A DNA stretch of 64,000 nucleotides from Sphagnum compactum (lineage: Eukaryota; Bryophyta; Sphagnopsida; Sphagnales). Below the pieces are notes generated by a model. The model saw only the letters and a program-made list of their open reading frames with translations, did no database searches and was not told the DNA's origin. Location: NCBI GenBank assembly GCA_965153455.1, contig OZ234499.1:4819577-4883576 (forward strand). The letters are read 5' to 3'. Position 1 is the first letter of the stretch. Every line of letters starts with the position of its first letter. A program made the translations under genes and the position numbers. Positions 38,436-49,906 of this stretch are shown here, one piece after another.

Positions 38436-40574
38436 AAAAGGAGAGCACTTTGCAAACTTAGCAAGCCAACTGAGTCTGATGGAGATCACACTCAAATGTA
38501 TTGTGAAGTTCCTCAGCCCTTGAGGTTGGCATGCTGCACCTGTAGCATCTGAAATAGAGTACATGCTTGCTGGAGACATTCTCTCCCCATTTTTGTTCCA
38601 TATTCATGATGATGTTCTTTGCCTTTTGGTTTTCCTTGCCCTCTGATTTCCTTCAACCCCATCACACCTGAGAGGCTTATGGCAGTAGATTGGAGCAAAA
38701 GAAGACGACTTCACCTTTTTTCAGAGAAATCACTTACAGGATGATGATCTAGGAACACTTCTGACTCAACTTCTGACAAGTTTCATTGCAGCAGCTCCAT
38801 TGTGGCTTCATTGCTGAAACTCAGATCCTACATGATGAAGATCACATCAGATTTCTTAATACTATTTGGGTCAGAAATCTTGCTACTGTTTGCATTGTGT
38901 CCATGTATGTATTGGCTCAGGTGTTTGTGGGTGATTGTGCACTCTGATATTGAAGCTTCCAGCTGTAAATTCAGGATGCCAACCCTTTCTTTACTGGTTT
39001 TTGAGTGTCATCTGCATTGCACAAAGCCATGGGTGTTCCTAGGTTCTTCTACTTTCAGATCTGTGTACAACAACAGTAGCTCCATGCATCCTTTAAGGTA
39101 GAAATATGGAAGAGGTGGCATTTCAGGTGTGATGATCTCTGTGCTTCCTAGCTAGCCAAGCTTGGCTGCCTCCAGTTTTATCTTATTCTTTGATTGTAAC
39201 CTGGTGTCTCTCTTGTCTGATCCTGATCTGGCTTTTCCATTTCCTGTCAGAACCAAATGTCTTGGTTCCTGGTTTTTCTTCAATGAAGGTCCTTAGATGA
39301 GGCAAGAAATTTCTCCCTGGAGATATACTAGTGTTGATGGAACATCTCTCACCTTTTTCACAAGAGGGAAGACAGGTGTAGGTAGATCTCCATTGTTGGA
39401 GAGCCAAAAAGAAGCTTATGATTGCTGAGAGATGATATATGTAGATCTGTGTTCTTGGAGAGCCAAGAACCTCATGATTGCTAAGAGTAGATGAATGTAG
39501 ATCTGCATTGTTTGAGAACCAAGAATCTCATTGTTGCTAAGTGTGGAGGCTACTACTCAGGTCAAAATGTTGGGATGCAACTCTGAAAGGAGCGTCAGTT
39601 GCACTCCTGCTTGACAAGGAACGCTATACATAGCATGTGTGTCTGTTGATCATCATTGCATTGTCTGTGGTCCAATATTGTCCTTCAGCGATATGATCTG
39701 GAGTTGATGGTCCACTTTATCTTGGTGACATGTAGCTCCACAGACTATGACCAAGGTAATATGACCAAGCAATAAAATAAGAACCTACATGGCCAACATA
39801 AAGTGAACATCTTGATGGTTTGCACAACAGATCTGTGATGTACTTACAGATGTGTTTGTGATCTGAGGTGAGGGATTTCTCACCTTTAGAGCACAGAAAC
39901 AGTGGCAGCAATGGCAGGGTCAGTAGACTTTCCTTAAGGAACAAAAGAAAAAACACTTATGAGGAGGGGGGTGGGAGTTGCCTTCCATACTATAAACTAT
40001 GCAACAAAGCTGACTGATCAAGCCATCAACAACAGATACAGATGATGTGCAATTAGGAATGAGCACCACTTGCTCTTGCACAGAGCTTCTGCAGATGGGT
40101 CACCGCAATATGCTGAGGGATTTGATTAGGTGCCATGCTGAGGATGTGCAGAGGTTCAAATAGAAAAAGGCTTTAAGGAAGAAATCAATGAGAGAATTTC
40201 TTGATGCTGCATGTTGATGCTCAAGAAGAAAAATAAAGACTTCACCTTCACCTCTGCTGTCAATGTGGTTCACACACCACAGATCTGTTGTACTTAATTC
40301 TGAGCTTAAATCTATATCTAGTAGCTGCTTTTGTTTTCGTGCACATTTCTGTCACATTTATGTGTAACTGAGCCATCATTGACTTCTGCCACATTTTTAC
40401 TGCACACACTCAGTGGGTGGATTTGAAGGGAAGTTGCAATGAAAACAGACTGGAGGAGATTGATCATGGAGCATGGAGCTTTTCAAATGAGAAGCAGTCC
40501 CTAAACTACTACTGCATGCAGCAAGCAAGGGCATCATCATTCGATAAGGTAAGTAAGTGAATGAATTTATCCTT
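38436..40574. other. convergent intergenic region
   Basis: Lies between the stop codons of the zinc-finger gene (+) and UFSP2 (-), so both 3' UTRs are here. I see no ORF with family resemblance. A ~58-bp minisatellite sits at 39.37-39.55 kb. Confidence 0.6.
39375..39545. repeat. 3 x ~58-bp imperfect tandem repeat
   Basis: GTAGATCT recurs at 39382, 39441 and 39498, each followed by TTGGAGAGCCAA (or TTTGAGAACCAA) and then ATGATTGCT(G/A)AGAG or a variant. The periods are 59 and 57 bp. Confidence 0.75.
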
Positions 40575-43500
40575 TTAAACTGTAATGGGCCGTTGAGGCA
40601 ACAAAAGATTATAGAACTTGTTGGCAAGGAAGAATTGTTGACCGTTAGTAGTGATAGTCCCTTTCCAGCCACACCAGCCTCCATTACGAATGGATTTCAA
40701 GTCCTCACCACCCATGTAGTGAGGATCAAGAATGAGAAACATGATCTCCCCTGTCAGCTCATTGAAATCTACTCCCAATAGAGTGTATGCCAAGACGCCA
40801 CCGCCTACAACAGGTGACAAAGGACTCACTTCAAAAAAACAAACCTAGGGTTCCTTGAACTGAACAAGATTTCAAAGGCAGAGTCTTGGAAGGTTGGTCA
40901 CAGCATCTGGCTAGACTACTGTGCAAGCATAACCTAAAATCATTAAGACCCTTTACAAACTGAAAATCTACTGTCTGGTTGGTTGCAAAACTGGGTTTTA
41001 AGTAGAAGCTTTAGGAAAGCAACAATTGAAATTGCAAAAACAGAAAAACCATGGGACATGATTTGCCGCTCAAGATATGCATGCTGACTCACCAATCATA
41101 ACTGGAGTACCCTGTGTACGAAAATGCAGAGCCAGCTCCCGGCCTTTACTTGGCATTTCAGCTCCACTGCGCACACTAAGTATTTTAGATGTTACCTGCA
41201 ACAGCGATATGGAGGAATGATCTGCATAAATAGTAGTAGTATGTTTTCAACTGGCACCCTTGTCATTATTTTGCTAATACTGAAGGTGGTTTCAAGTGTT
41301 CCAAACTTTGCAGGAATCTTCAAAAGATTGGTGGCACTATCCCTCTGTGTTGAGCCAACAAAGCCTCAAACAAACAACATCAGGGTAAGTGCCTTACTCC
41401 AAGAAGCTTATCGAGCACAAAACTTAGCTCAATGGCACCAATCCATTCCTGTGAACCAATGAAAGATGCCTCCTTGTCTCCAATTTCCACAAGACATTCT
41501 TGTATTTCTCTGTTATACAAAATGCAACTCTTTAATATAAGGTACACAAGTTGAAATGATCTATTGATATTTGACAAAATCCCATGGTGCTTTTTTTGGT
41601 TCAGGGATGCAAAATGAGAGCGGTCAGTCATAAGCAAGACTCTTGTGCACTACTACTACACCAGGGCATAACAGCAGTAAAACAACGACCACCCACAACA
41701 GCAAACGTGAACAGATGGATGCACATCCCAGGGCATGCAAAAAAACCTGTGTGTTGGGACTGTGATTGATGTGTAATGCTGGAGTCTGAACCAGGAGATA
41801 ATTGTCTGCAATGAGCGATATGCACACCCCCATCCCTGCAAAGAGCACCACTGTTCATCAAAAAGCACAAGAAAGTGGCAAAGGAATCAATCAAGGAGAA
41901 AATGTTGTGATATTCTGCTGCTCTTAATACCAATGTGATCTATTGCACAGTGGAATTGAGGAAACATGTGACCTGGAACCAATACAGATCCCAATTCCCA
42001 GTACACACACAAGATGAAGAACAATTTTCAGAAGAGATGATGATGGGTTGGTCAACCAACTCAATTCTTTTCTGTAAACAACAAAACGGCCAAATGCTGA
42101 CCAACTTGGGTGGCTGTTAGCATACTGCAACTTCCAAAAGATGAAAAAACATGCTTACATTGTCATCAAACCGATCTTGAAGATAATGGTAATACTCATA
42201 TGAGCCTGCTATTAAGCTCTGGCAGCCTCCAGTGACTGCAAATCTCCAGCAGCAAACAGGTATGTACATCAGCTACCACTCTTAGAAAAAACCACTGTAT
42301 TTCTTGGCACATGCATGTAGTCTGCTGATGATTAGTACCCAATCATTCATTTCTATGAGCCATAGAAACTTATGTTTTCACTAGTTACACAACTGTTGCA
42401 CTCTGAGCATTTATTGCATAGTAAGAACACAAAGCCCATGTTGGGCACAAATATAACAGAAGAACACATGTCTTTAGCTTTAGGTTAGTTGTTCCAAGTA
42501 TGAGTAGAAGGCATGGGTGTTCTTGTAAAACATGCACTAACCTGTCGAAGCTGGCAAACCAATGTGAACATCCAGCAGCCGCTTCCCTCCTACATTGATG
42601 GACAATTAAGCATTGTTGGTCCTCTGACAAGAACTCAGGGGCTTTGGTGCTTGAAACATCAACTCAGGTATTAAGAGAAATATTCTCACTGCGTCAGAAC
42701 AGTAGCACTTCCAGTCTAGGGCAGCGTATAAAGCAGAGCTAGATTGTGATCCTTGAAAAGCACAAGGAGGAGTAGACATCATGCTTGCTGGCCTGTTGCA
42801 AAGTAAGACTGAAAATATAATTAGACCTACCTGCAGAGTGATTGCTACTGGATTCAAGGCTTGCCAATGTCAGGGCGTTTGCGACCCGGAGCATGGGACG
42901 ATCCAATGGCAAACCCAGTCTGTGATGCAATGCCTTTCTGTGGTCCACTGCAAACAATCGAATCTCAAACTCAAAACTCATTGGCAAACAAAAATCTGGA
43001 AGTGGGAACACATGAGAAAGGTGCCTGAAACTGATCATGGGCACATGAGACAAAACTCCAAGCAAAGTGTGAGATAATATTTTATTCTAGGCTGTCATAT
43101 CTAACATTGGAAAAACTGCTACTGTCATCTTGTGTTGAACCTGTGCGATGTACTGCAAAATCTTTGCTTTTCTGGTCAAAATGATATGACAGCCTTATTT
43201 ACCAAGAGCAATTTCACTTTCACCATAGCTGAGGTCATAGATTGTTGTGATGGGACAGCTCAAGGGACAAAAGTGGAAAGCGCAGACCTGCATGATGAAT
43301 AAGCACAAGAGAAAGTAAGTAGCTGCAAAACTTGGGTGCAGGATTTGAACTCCCATTCTAGTCTTGATTGAACACAAGAATATTGCCACTATCAGAATGT
43401 TGCATCTAGTGTTGTTCCAGGACACCACACTGTACAAAAGGAAAAAAAAAAACTCCATGTTGTATACATTGAGTATATTGCACAAAAAAAAATGCAGAAT

Positions 43501-45763
43501 TAATACTCTCTCAGAAGACAGAAAACATGACAACAAACTCTTAACCTTGGGGTTATGAGTAGCATTCCTGTTTGCCATCATGCACATGGCAATCAGTTGA
43601 TCACAAAGGGCAGGTACAACTAACAAGGTGGCGGCATCTACTGCAGTGAGGTGACTGGGTGCCAGACACAGCACATCCAAACTCATCCTCAGGAGGTGCA
43701 GCTCCACTAAACTCTTGGCTGCAGGACAGGACACACAAATAACATCAGTGTATCTGACTCTGATCGAAGGTAATGACCTGGAGATTCATGGAGGACAACG
43801 TTCAGAATCTAACCAAACCTGTATAGAAAGTACGTCAAGCCAAACTCACCCTTGAAGTTCAAAGTTCTTTTCCTTAGATCACAAGAACACAAAGCTTGTC
43901 AACCTCACGAATGACATTGCAGAATTCAATCCAGAATCAGCACAAAATCAAGAGGGGGTGTATGATGCTGAACCCTAGGGAAAGGCAGACTAATATACCA
44001 GGCAGATACTGCATAAAAGGAGAAGAGGTTTTGCTACATGATGGTCGAATCATTAGTATCAGCTTCATTGGCACTGGTATCTGCAAAGACAAATGCTCAT
44101 CAGTGCAAGCACACATTGCTGTATGTGAAGAGCTACAACACGTGGACTGTGGATGGCCATAAGAAGGCAACACATTTTCTTAAGGGGCAAACTTTGGGTG
44201 TTTAAACTACTTGTAAGCTTCACGCCAATTGTCTTTGCAGCATGACCTTTTTTGTGGATAAAAGAGATTCCCATAACAGTAAGACTGAAAACACCCTTGA
44301 AATTGCTGTGAGGAACAGATAACACTGAGTTCAAGGTTCTTCTGATTTGGACCTGATTTTCAGCAGGTTGCAAGATGGAACCCTGAAGTGAGCTCAAAGT
44401 TGACTCTGAAGGAATTCGCTGGACATCTGCTGCAGCTGCCTTTGCATTTGATTTGTCAGAAGCATGTATCAACACTGTTTCCCCTTGTCTCTCAAACAAA
44501 AACACTGCCTGGCTGCTCTTCAAATCGGAGATGATGCTGTCCACGGAACCAATCACTTGCTCCTCATACTCTATTATCACAAGGTTTTGTCATTTGCAGG
44601 GGGGCAGGTTTCAGTAAGATGAAAAAGAAAAATGGGATTCCAGCACAACCCATTTGCATGTGATCTTCAGCAAAAACTTGGGAAGACAAAAATCCCTCTT
44701 TTGAAACACACAAACAGACAGTACCAACAACCCTAACTTGTTTCTTCATGGTCTGTGTAATTTGTTGCATTTTTGCAAAAAGCTCATAAGTAAGGTTATC
44801 CTTTGCAACAATCTTCTTCTTCTTCTTCAATCATCTACTTACCTGCAAGAGTAACAATCGATGGCAAGTAAAGTGGCATGCTCAACTGCAGCTGACATCG
44901 CAGCAGACATGTATCTCTCCACGGCCATTCCTGGACAATCTCCTCCTCGAGCAATTGCAGTCTAGAACCATCATACCAGCTATAGCACATAACACTTTCA
45001 TTTGTGCTCAAAGATTCAACTGCCAATGCAGCGATGACAGTGATCCCATCACTGCCACTGTTTGCTGCAAGTCCAAGTTCCTGCTGCAATCCAAATGCAA
45101 AATCTCCAGCTCTGGTGGCATCATTCTTTTTTGCTGCAGTATCACCACTGCTGCTCACAACTGCCCCCACAATTTCAAGACCTCTGGGGAGCAAAATCCG
45201 CAGATCCTCTGCGCAACATTTTCAAAGCCAAAACAAAGGCAGAGTTCTCAAATCTCAAATCTACATGAAGAAGAAGAAGAAGACAATTGCAATTCCATTT
45301 CCATTGTTCAAATCCAACATCATCACCAATCAAAGAAAAAAAATCCAGATTGCACATTTTGTAGTTCAGAATTTTGAAGCATCATCTTCTTCATCACTAT
45401 CACCATCATCTTGTTCTCGTTCTTCTCAAATCTTAAACCCTAGAGAGACAGAGAAAGCTCATTACTCTTCCTTTTCAAAGAGCATTTTTGTTGCAAGAGC
45501 TTGTGGGTGGTGAGGTTATTCTTACCAGCTTCTTCCTCGTAGTTTGGCTGCAAAGAAGAAGAAGAACTCCCAGAAAAATGCAGGCAATTCACAAATGCAA
45601 CAACTGTGATGAGAGGAGGAAGAAGAGCAGCAGGAGCAGCAGCAGCAGCAGGAGGAGGAGGAGGCACAGAGGAGGAGGAGGAGGAGGACAAGCCTACAAG
45701 CCAAGCAACTCCAGTTTCTGGCTTCACTTTCAGATTGCTCAAAATACGCAATCTGCTTGCCAT
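40575..45763 (-). CDS. UFSP2: UFM1-specific protease 2 (UFSP2)
   Basis: Cysteine protease that matures UFM1 and removes it from targets, acting at the ER membrane in UFMylation. Exons in transcript order: 45763-45526, 45208-44843, 44570-44295, 43718-43546, 43287-43203, 42947-42831, 42589-42542, 42235-42159, 41835-41747, 41509-41398, 41195-41093, 40804-40575; 1914 nt, 637 aa, all GT-AG. The N-terminal MPN-like half opens with GVAWLVG and has [16 protein letters not shown] and [13 protein letters not shown] blocks. The C-terminal peptidase C78 domain contains [12 protein letters not shown], catalytic Cys464 in [15 protein letters not shown], Asp588 and His590 in LILDPHY, and Tyr452 twelve residues before the Cys, as in mouse UfSP2. 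All catalytic residues are present. It ends [13 protein letters not shown]. Ser-, Pro- and Ala-runs in exon 1 come from CCT/GCT repeats. The ATG was chosen because the plant family starts just before this LRILSNLKV block; an upstream in-frame ATG at 45937 would add an unlikely Phe-rich leader. Confidence 0.95.
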
Positions 45764-45910
45764 TGTCCTCGACCTCAATCCCTCATTTCTGAAACAAAAA
45801 AACAAAACCCAACACAACCCAACAACAAAAAAGCCTTCTGCGATGAGACAAGAGAAGAAGAAGAAGAAAGGTTGGTTGTTGAGGTGATGGGCATGGGACG
45901 GCACGTCTCC

Positions 45911-45918
45911 TGACGTCA
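45911..45918. promoter_or_regulatory. TGACGTCA bZIP (CRE/TGA) site
   Basis: Perfect 8-bp palindrome TGACGTCA about 150 bp from the UFSP2 start codon. It is a consensus site for plant TGA and other bZIP factors. Use in vivo is inference. Confidence 0.5.
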
Positions 45919-46060
45919 CCGCGGCAAGCGGAAGCAACGGCGTCGAAGGTCAGCAGACTGACAAGGAGGAGGTAGGAGAAGGAGGAGGAGGAGGGGACCA
46001 CCCATCAACGCCACTGATGGGGGGCAGACGGACGTCGTGGAAGAAGAAGAAATCGACCGT

Positions 46061-46066
46061 CACGTG
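46061..46066. promoter_or_regulatory. CACGTG G-box
   Basis: Perfect G-box near the middle of the shared promoter, with GACGTC 30 bp away at 46031-46036. bZIP and bHLH factors bind such sites in plants. Some ER-stress bZIPs use related elements, which would suit UFSP2, but that is inference. Confidence 0.45.
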
Positions 46067-46081
46067 CCAACGACACCGCGC

Positions 46082-46090
46082 AAACCCTAA
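46082..46090 (+). promoter_or_regulatory. telo-box AAACCCTAA
   Basis: Matches the plant telo-box found in promoters of many translation and cell-cycle genes. It lies about 520 bp upstream of the TRN1 start codon. Confidence 0.45.
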
Positions 46091-46607
46091 ATCGTGAGCC
46101 TCAGCAAGCAAGCAAGCAGCGCACATTCTTCTTCTTCTCTCCTCGCGCGAGTCGCTTGTTTCCCTTCCAGCGATTCCTCCGCGAGCTTTTGCTTCCTTCA
46201 TCATCCATCGCGCTCAACAACAACCATCTCCCGCACTCATCGGTCCACCCATCCACCCAATGCACAAATTCCTTGAGGAGTCGTCCTTCACCCATCCATC
46301 TACCCATTTGATGGGAGAGTCGCAAGCGCACATGCATCAGCATCAGTGAAGCAGCAGCAGCTGTGGTGGTGTTGGTGCTCGGTGGGTGGTTTGCAGATTT
46401 TTTGTTGTTGTTGTTGTTGCAGCAACAGCAGCAGCAGCAGCAGGAGCTGGAGAGAGAGAGAGAGAGAGATCTGTGCTTGGTGGGTCTGTTTGCAAAACAA
46501 AATTGCAAGAGAGTTGTAGCAAAAGGGGAAGGAAGGAAGAAACATCAAGAGGAGGGAGGGAGGGAGGGAGGGAAGGAGGGAGCAGGAGGGGACGCAGCCA
46601 GAAGGGG

Positions 46608-49600
46608 ATGATGGCTTGGCAGCCGCAGGAGGAAGGCGTGAAAGAGATTTGTGGACTGCTTCATGAGTCCAAGGTACCTAGCAACGATCAAAGCCGCGTC
46701 TGGCAGCAGCTACAACGATGCAATCGCTTCCCGGACTTCAACAATTACCTTGCCTTCATCCTCTGTCGAGCTGAGGTCTCAATTCTCACACACCCACTAC
46801 CCCTTTTCTCTGTCTCTCCCCTCCTCCTGCTATCCCAACAAAACCCAATACCTCTTGTGTACCTTTGATTCTGTGAGGAAGAGAAAAAAGCTCTGAAAGA
46901 AAAGCTGTGAAGAAAACTGGTCTGTGATTCTTCTGATCATCTGCAAGCTCTTCAGAGACAGAGAGGAACTATACTTCTGCCTTCCTTTCAATCGTGGAGT
47001 GTTTTGCTTTGTGTTTGCTTTGTGTCTCTGTGGTTTCTGCCATTGGAATCTAGGTCTTTTCCTGCGGAAGATACATAGATAGGTGCATACATAGATAGAT
47101 TGCCAAAACCAGGGTTTGGAAATCATTGTGTCATCGTTGTGATCCCAAGATGCCAAAAAGAAGAGTGGAAGATGGGTAGCAGGCATTCATGATCTCTTTT
47201 TTCTTTCCCCCTGATTTCCTCTACAACATCATATCCTTCATCATCATCATCATCCTCATATTCTTCTTATCCTTGGTGAGGTTTCAAAGCGTTGTGGTGG
47301 GTTGGGTTTTCGAACTGCACTGTTGTTGGTGACGGCTTCTTCTTTTTTCTTCTTTTGTTGGAATGGGTTTTGTTGGTTTTTTACCCAGGGGCAATCTTCG
47401 GAAGTGCGGCAAGCTGCAGGATTGATGTTGAAGAATAATCTGAAGTCAAGCTATCAATCGATGCCGCTTGCATACCAACAGTACATCAAGGCTGAATTGC
47501 GGCCTTGTCTGGGTGCTTCTGACAAGCAAGTGCGTGCGACTGTTGCCATTGTTGTCAGTGCCTTGGTGCAGCAAGGCAATGGCCAGGACTGGCCTGAAAT
47601 CTTCCAGGCATTTGTGCAGTGCCTTGACAGCAATGACTACAACCACATGGAGGGTGCTTTGGATTCCCTTTCTAAGGTAAGGGTGCTCTCTCCATTTCTT
47701 CCTTGTAATTGTTTTGTTGTTGATTTTCCTCCTCCTCCTCCTCCTTGAAGTATCATCATGTGGATTCATATTGATTGATCTGCCCATGTATTGCTTGGCA
47801 TCATCATCATCTTCCCTTCCCGACAGCATGAGTCTCGGCAATCATAGAGATGGGTCTTTGAAGAGAATGTCAGTATGATATAATGGTGGATGCACTGAGA
47901 AAGAAAGAAATAAAGAACCCCCTTATACAATGGTTTGGTTGCACCCACCAAGGAGGGAAGAACTCCTCACAAAGGCATGCCTGTACTCTGAGGAATGAAA
48001 CCCAACCCTACTACAAAGGCACTTTCTGTGGTGATCTGCCTTTCTGCTACATGAGGCTGCCACTGCACAGTGCTTCTGAAGAACTTCATTGTCTCAAATC
48101 TTAGTTGCATGTTTTGGTCAAAATCTTGAGCTTATGGTCTTTTGTGGAATAGCAGAATAGAAAGATCTGCAGTGGGGCAGCAGCAGCTGCTGCTGCTGCC
48201 AACAAGCTAGCTGCATCATTTCTGAAGCACTGAGAAGGATTGTAAAACCGATCAAGGGGGGATAATAATGAGGAGAGATTTTCAGTTGGTGGGTGGGTTG
48301 TGATTCAGTTCCACAATAGAAACTGAGTGGGAGTCTCTTCACTGTTTTGGCAGATATGTGAAGATAAGCCAGAAGTATTGGACCAAGATGTGTTAGGTCT
48401 ATCAGAGCGCCCAATCAATGTGTTCCTTCCAAGACTGCTTCAGGTATGTATTGCTTTTTAAAAAACTTTCACAACAAGTGTACCATTTCCTGTGTTATTA
48501 GTATTGTTGCTCAATCCTGATGTGAGGAAGCTTCTGTCTCTTGCAGGCAACAAACAAGTTGTTCGGTAGCTGATAAAATTCTTTTGTGACTTGTGTTGTT
48601 GTTGCTTCTGGCAGTGATATACCAAAATTCTGAATATTTGGTGCTGCTGTTTGTTGGCTGTGCAGTTTTTTGCCTCACCACATGCTGCACTGCGGCGACT
48701 GGCATTGAGTGCTGTCAATCAGTTCATTGTCCTCTTGCCTCCTGTAAGCTTTTGCTATGTGTACTGCTGCTGCTGCTGTAAGCCCAGGGCATATTGCTCA
48801 TGTGTAACTAAGAGGGCACAAGACGGATGGGGTTATGCACATTTGCTGAACATTTGGTCTGTGTGATGTTGTAAAATGCAGGCCTTGTTTGTGAACATGG
48901 ATACGTATCTCCAGGGCCTGTTCTCTCTAGCTAATGATCCTGCAGCAGAAGTCCGGAAACTGGTAAAAGAGTTTGCACAACAGCAAAGCATCTCTCTGTT
49001 AGTTATGTTTTTTGTAGTAGCATATATACTATATGGATTGTGCAAGGTGAATTGGGTTTTTGTACTGTGTTTTTAATTTGAAAATGCTGTCTGTAGAAGG
49101 CACCCACCAGTTCCATAGAAGTTTCTAGTAGTGACTGACTGCTGGCTGACTGCTGGTTGGAGTTGTGCAGGTGTGCGCAGGACTCGTACAACTACTAGAA
49201 GTTCAGCCGAGTTACTTACAAGTATGCTGTCTCTCTCTCTCTGGGCCCCCAAGTTTTGTTCTTCACACACACAGACAGAAGTTCAATCTTCACATGTATG
49301 TATGTGCTAGGATCTAGATTCCATTTTCAATCTAGAAAAAGTCTCTCTCTCTGACAATCTCAGCTGAGGATTTTGCATGCTGAGGTGACTTCTTCACTTG
49401 AAGATAATTTCCACTCTAAGAAGAAGAAGGAGAAGAAGGTTCTCTGTTTGAAACTTCTGAGGAATAATGTGATTGTTGTGAGCTATGCATGCTAATGAAG
49501 AAAACCCAAAAATGGATTTGGTTGCAGCCACACATGAGGAATGTGATTGAATATATGCTGCAAGCTAATTGTGATCCTGATGAGGATGTTGCACTCGAAT

Positions 49601-49863
49601 CCTGTGAGTTCTGGTAAGTCTTGTTATTGTTGTTGGGATGAAGAAAATAACATGGCTACTACTTATTATAAGATCTTGGTTTGGAAACTGAACTATCAGA
49701 TTAGTAAAAGGATGTCCTGATGTGCACCCACCGACTCAGCAAATTGTTGCAGGAATCTGAGTTTGGAAGAATTCTTTAACCTTGATATGGGTTATCTTAA
49801 ATTGTGCGTAGAGGAAGGAAGGTTCTGCATTTTATGAGTAAATATTTTTCTCTTTATAAAACC

Positions 49864-49906
<43 letters not shown>

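Larger units (their letters stand above)
45764..46607. promoter_or_regulatory. shared bidirectional promoter, UFSP2 / TRN1
   Basis: 845 bp separates the two divergent start codons, so both core promoters and 5' leaders must lie here. It is GC-richer than the spacers and contains a perfect TGACGTCA, a CACGTG G-box, a GACGTC and an AAACCCTAA telo-box, each annotated separately. Toward TRN1 come (TTG)n, (CAG)n, (GA)n and GGGA repeats in the probable leader. I see no clear TATA box. Confidence 0.75.

Noticed and set aside
45764-45937. Upstream in-frame extension of UFSP2 with a Phe-rich segment
   Set aside because: Plant UFSP2 proteins start close to the LRILSNLKV block; the extension looks like translated leader.
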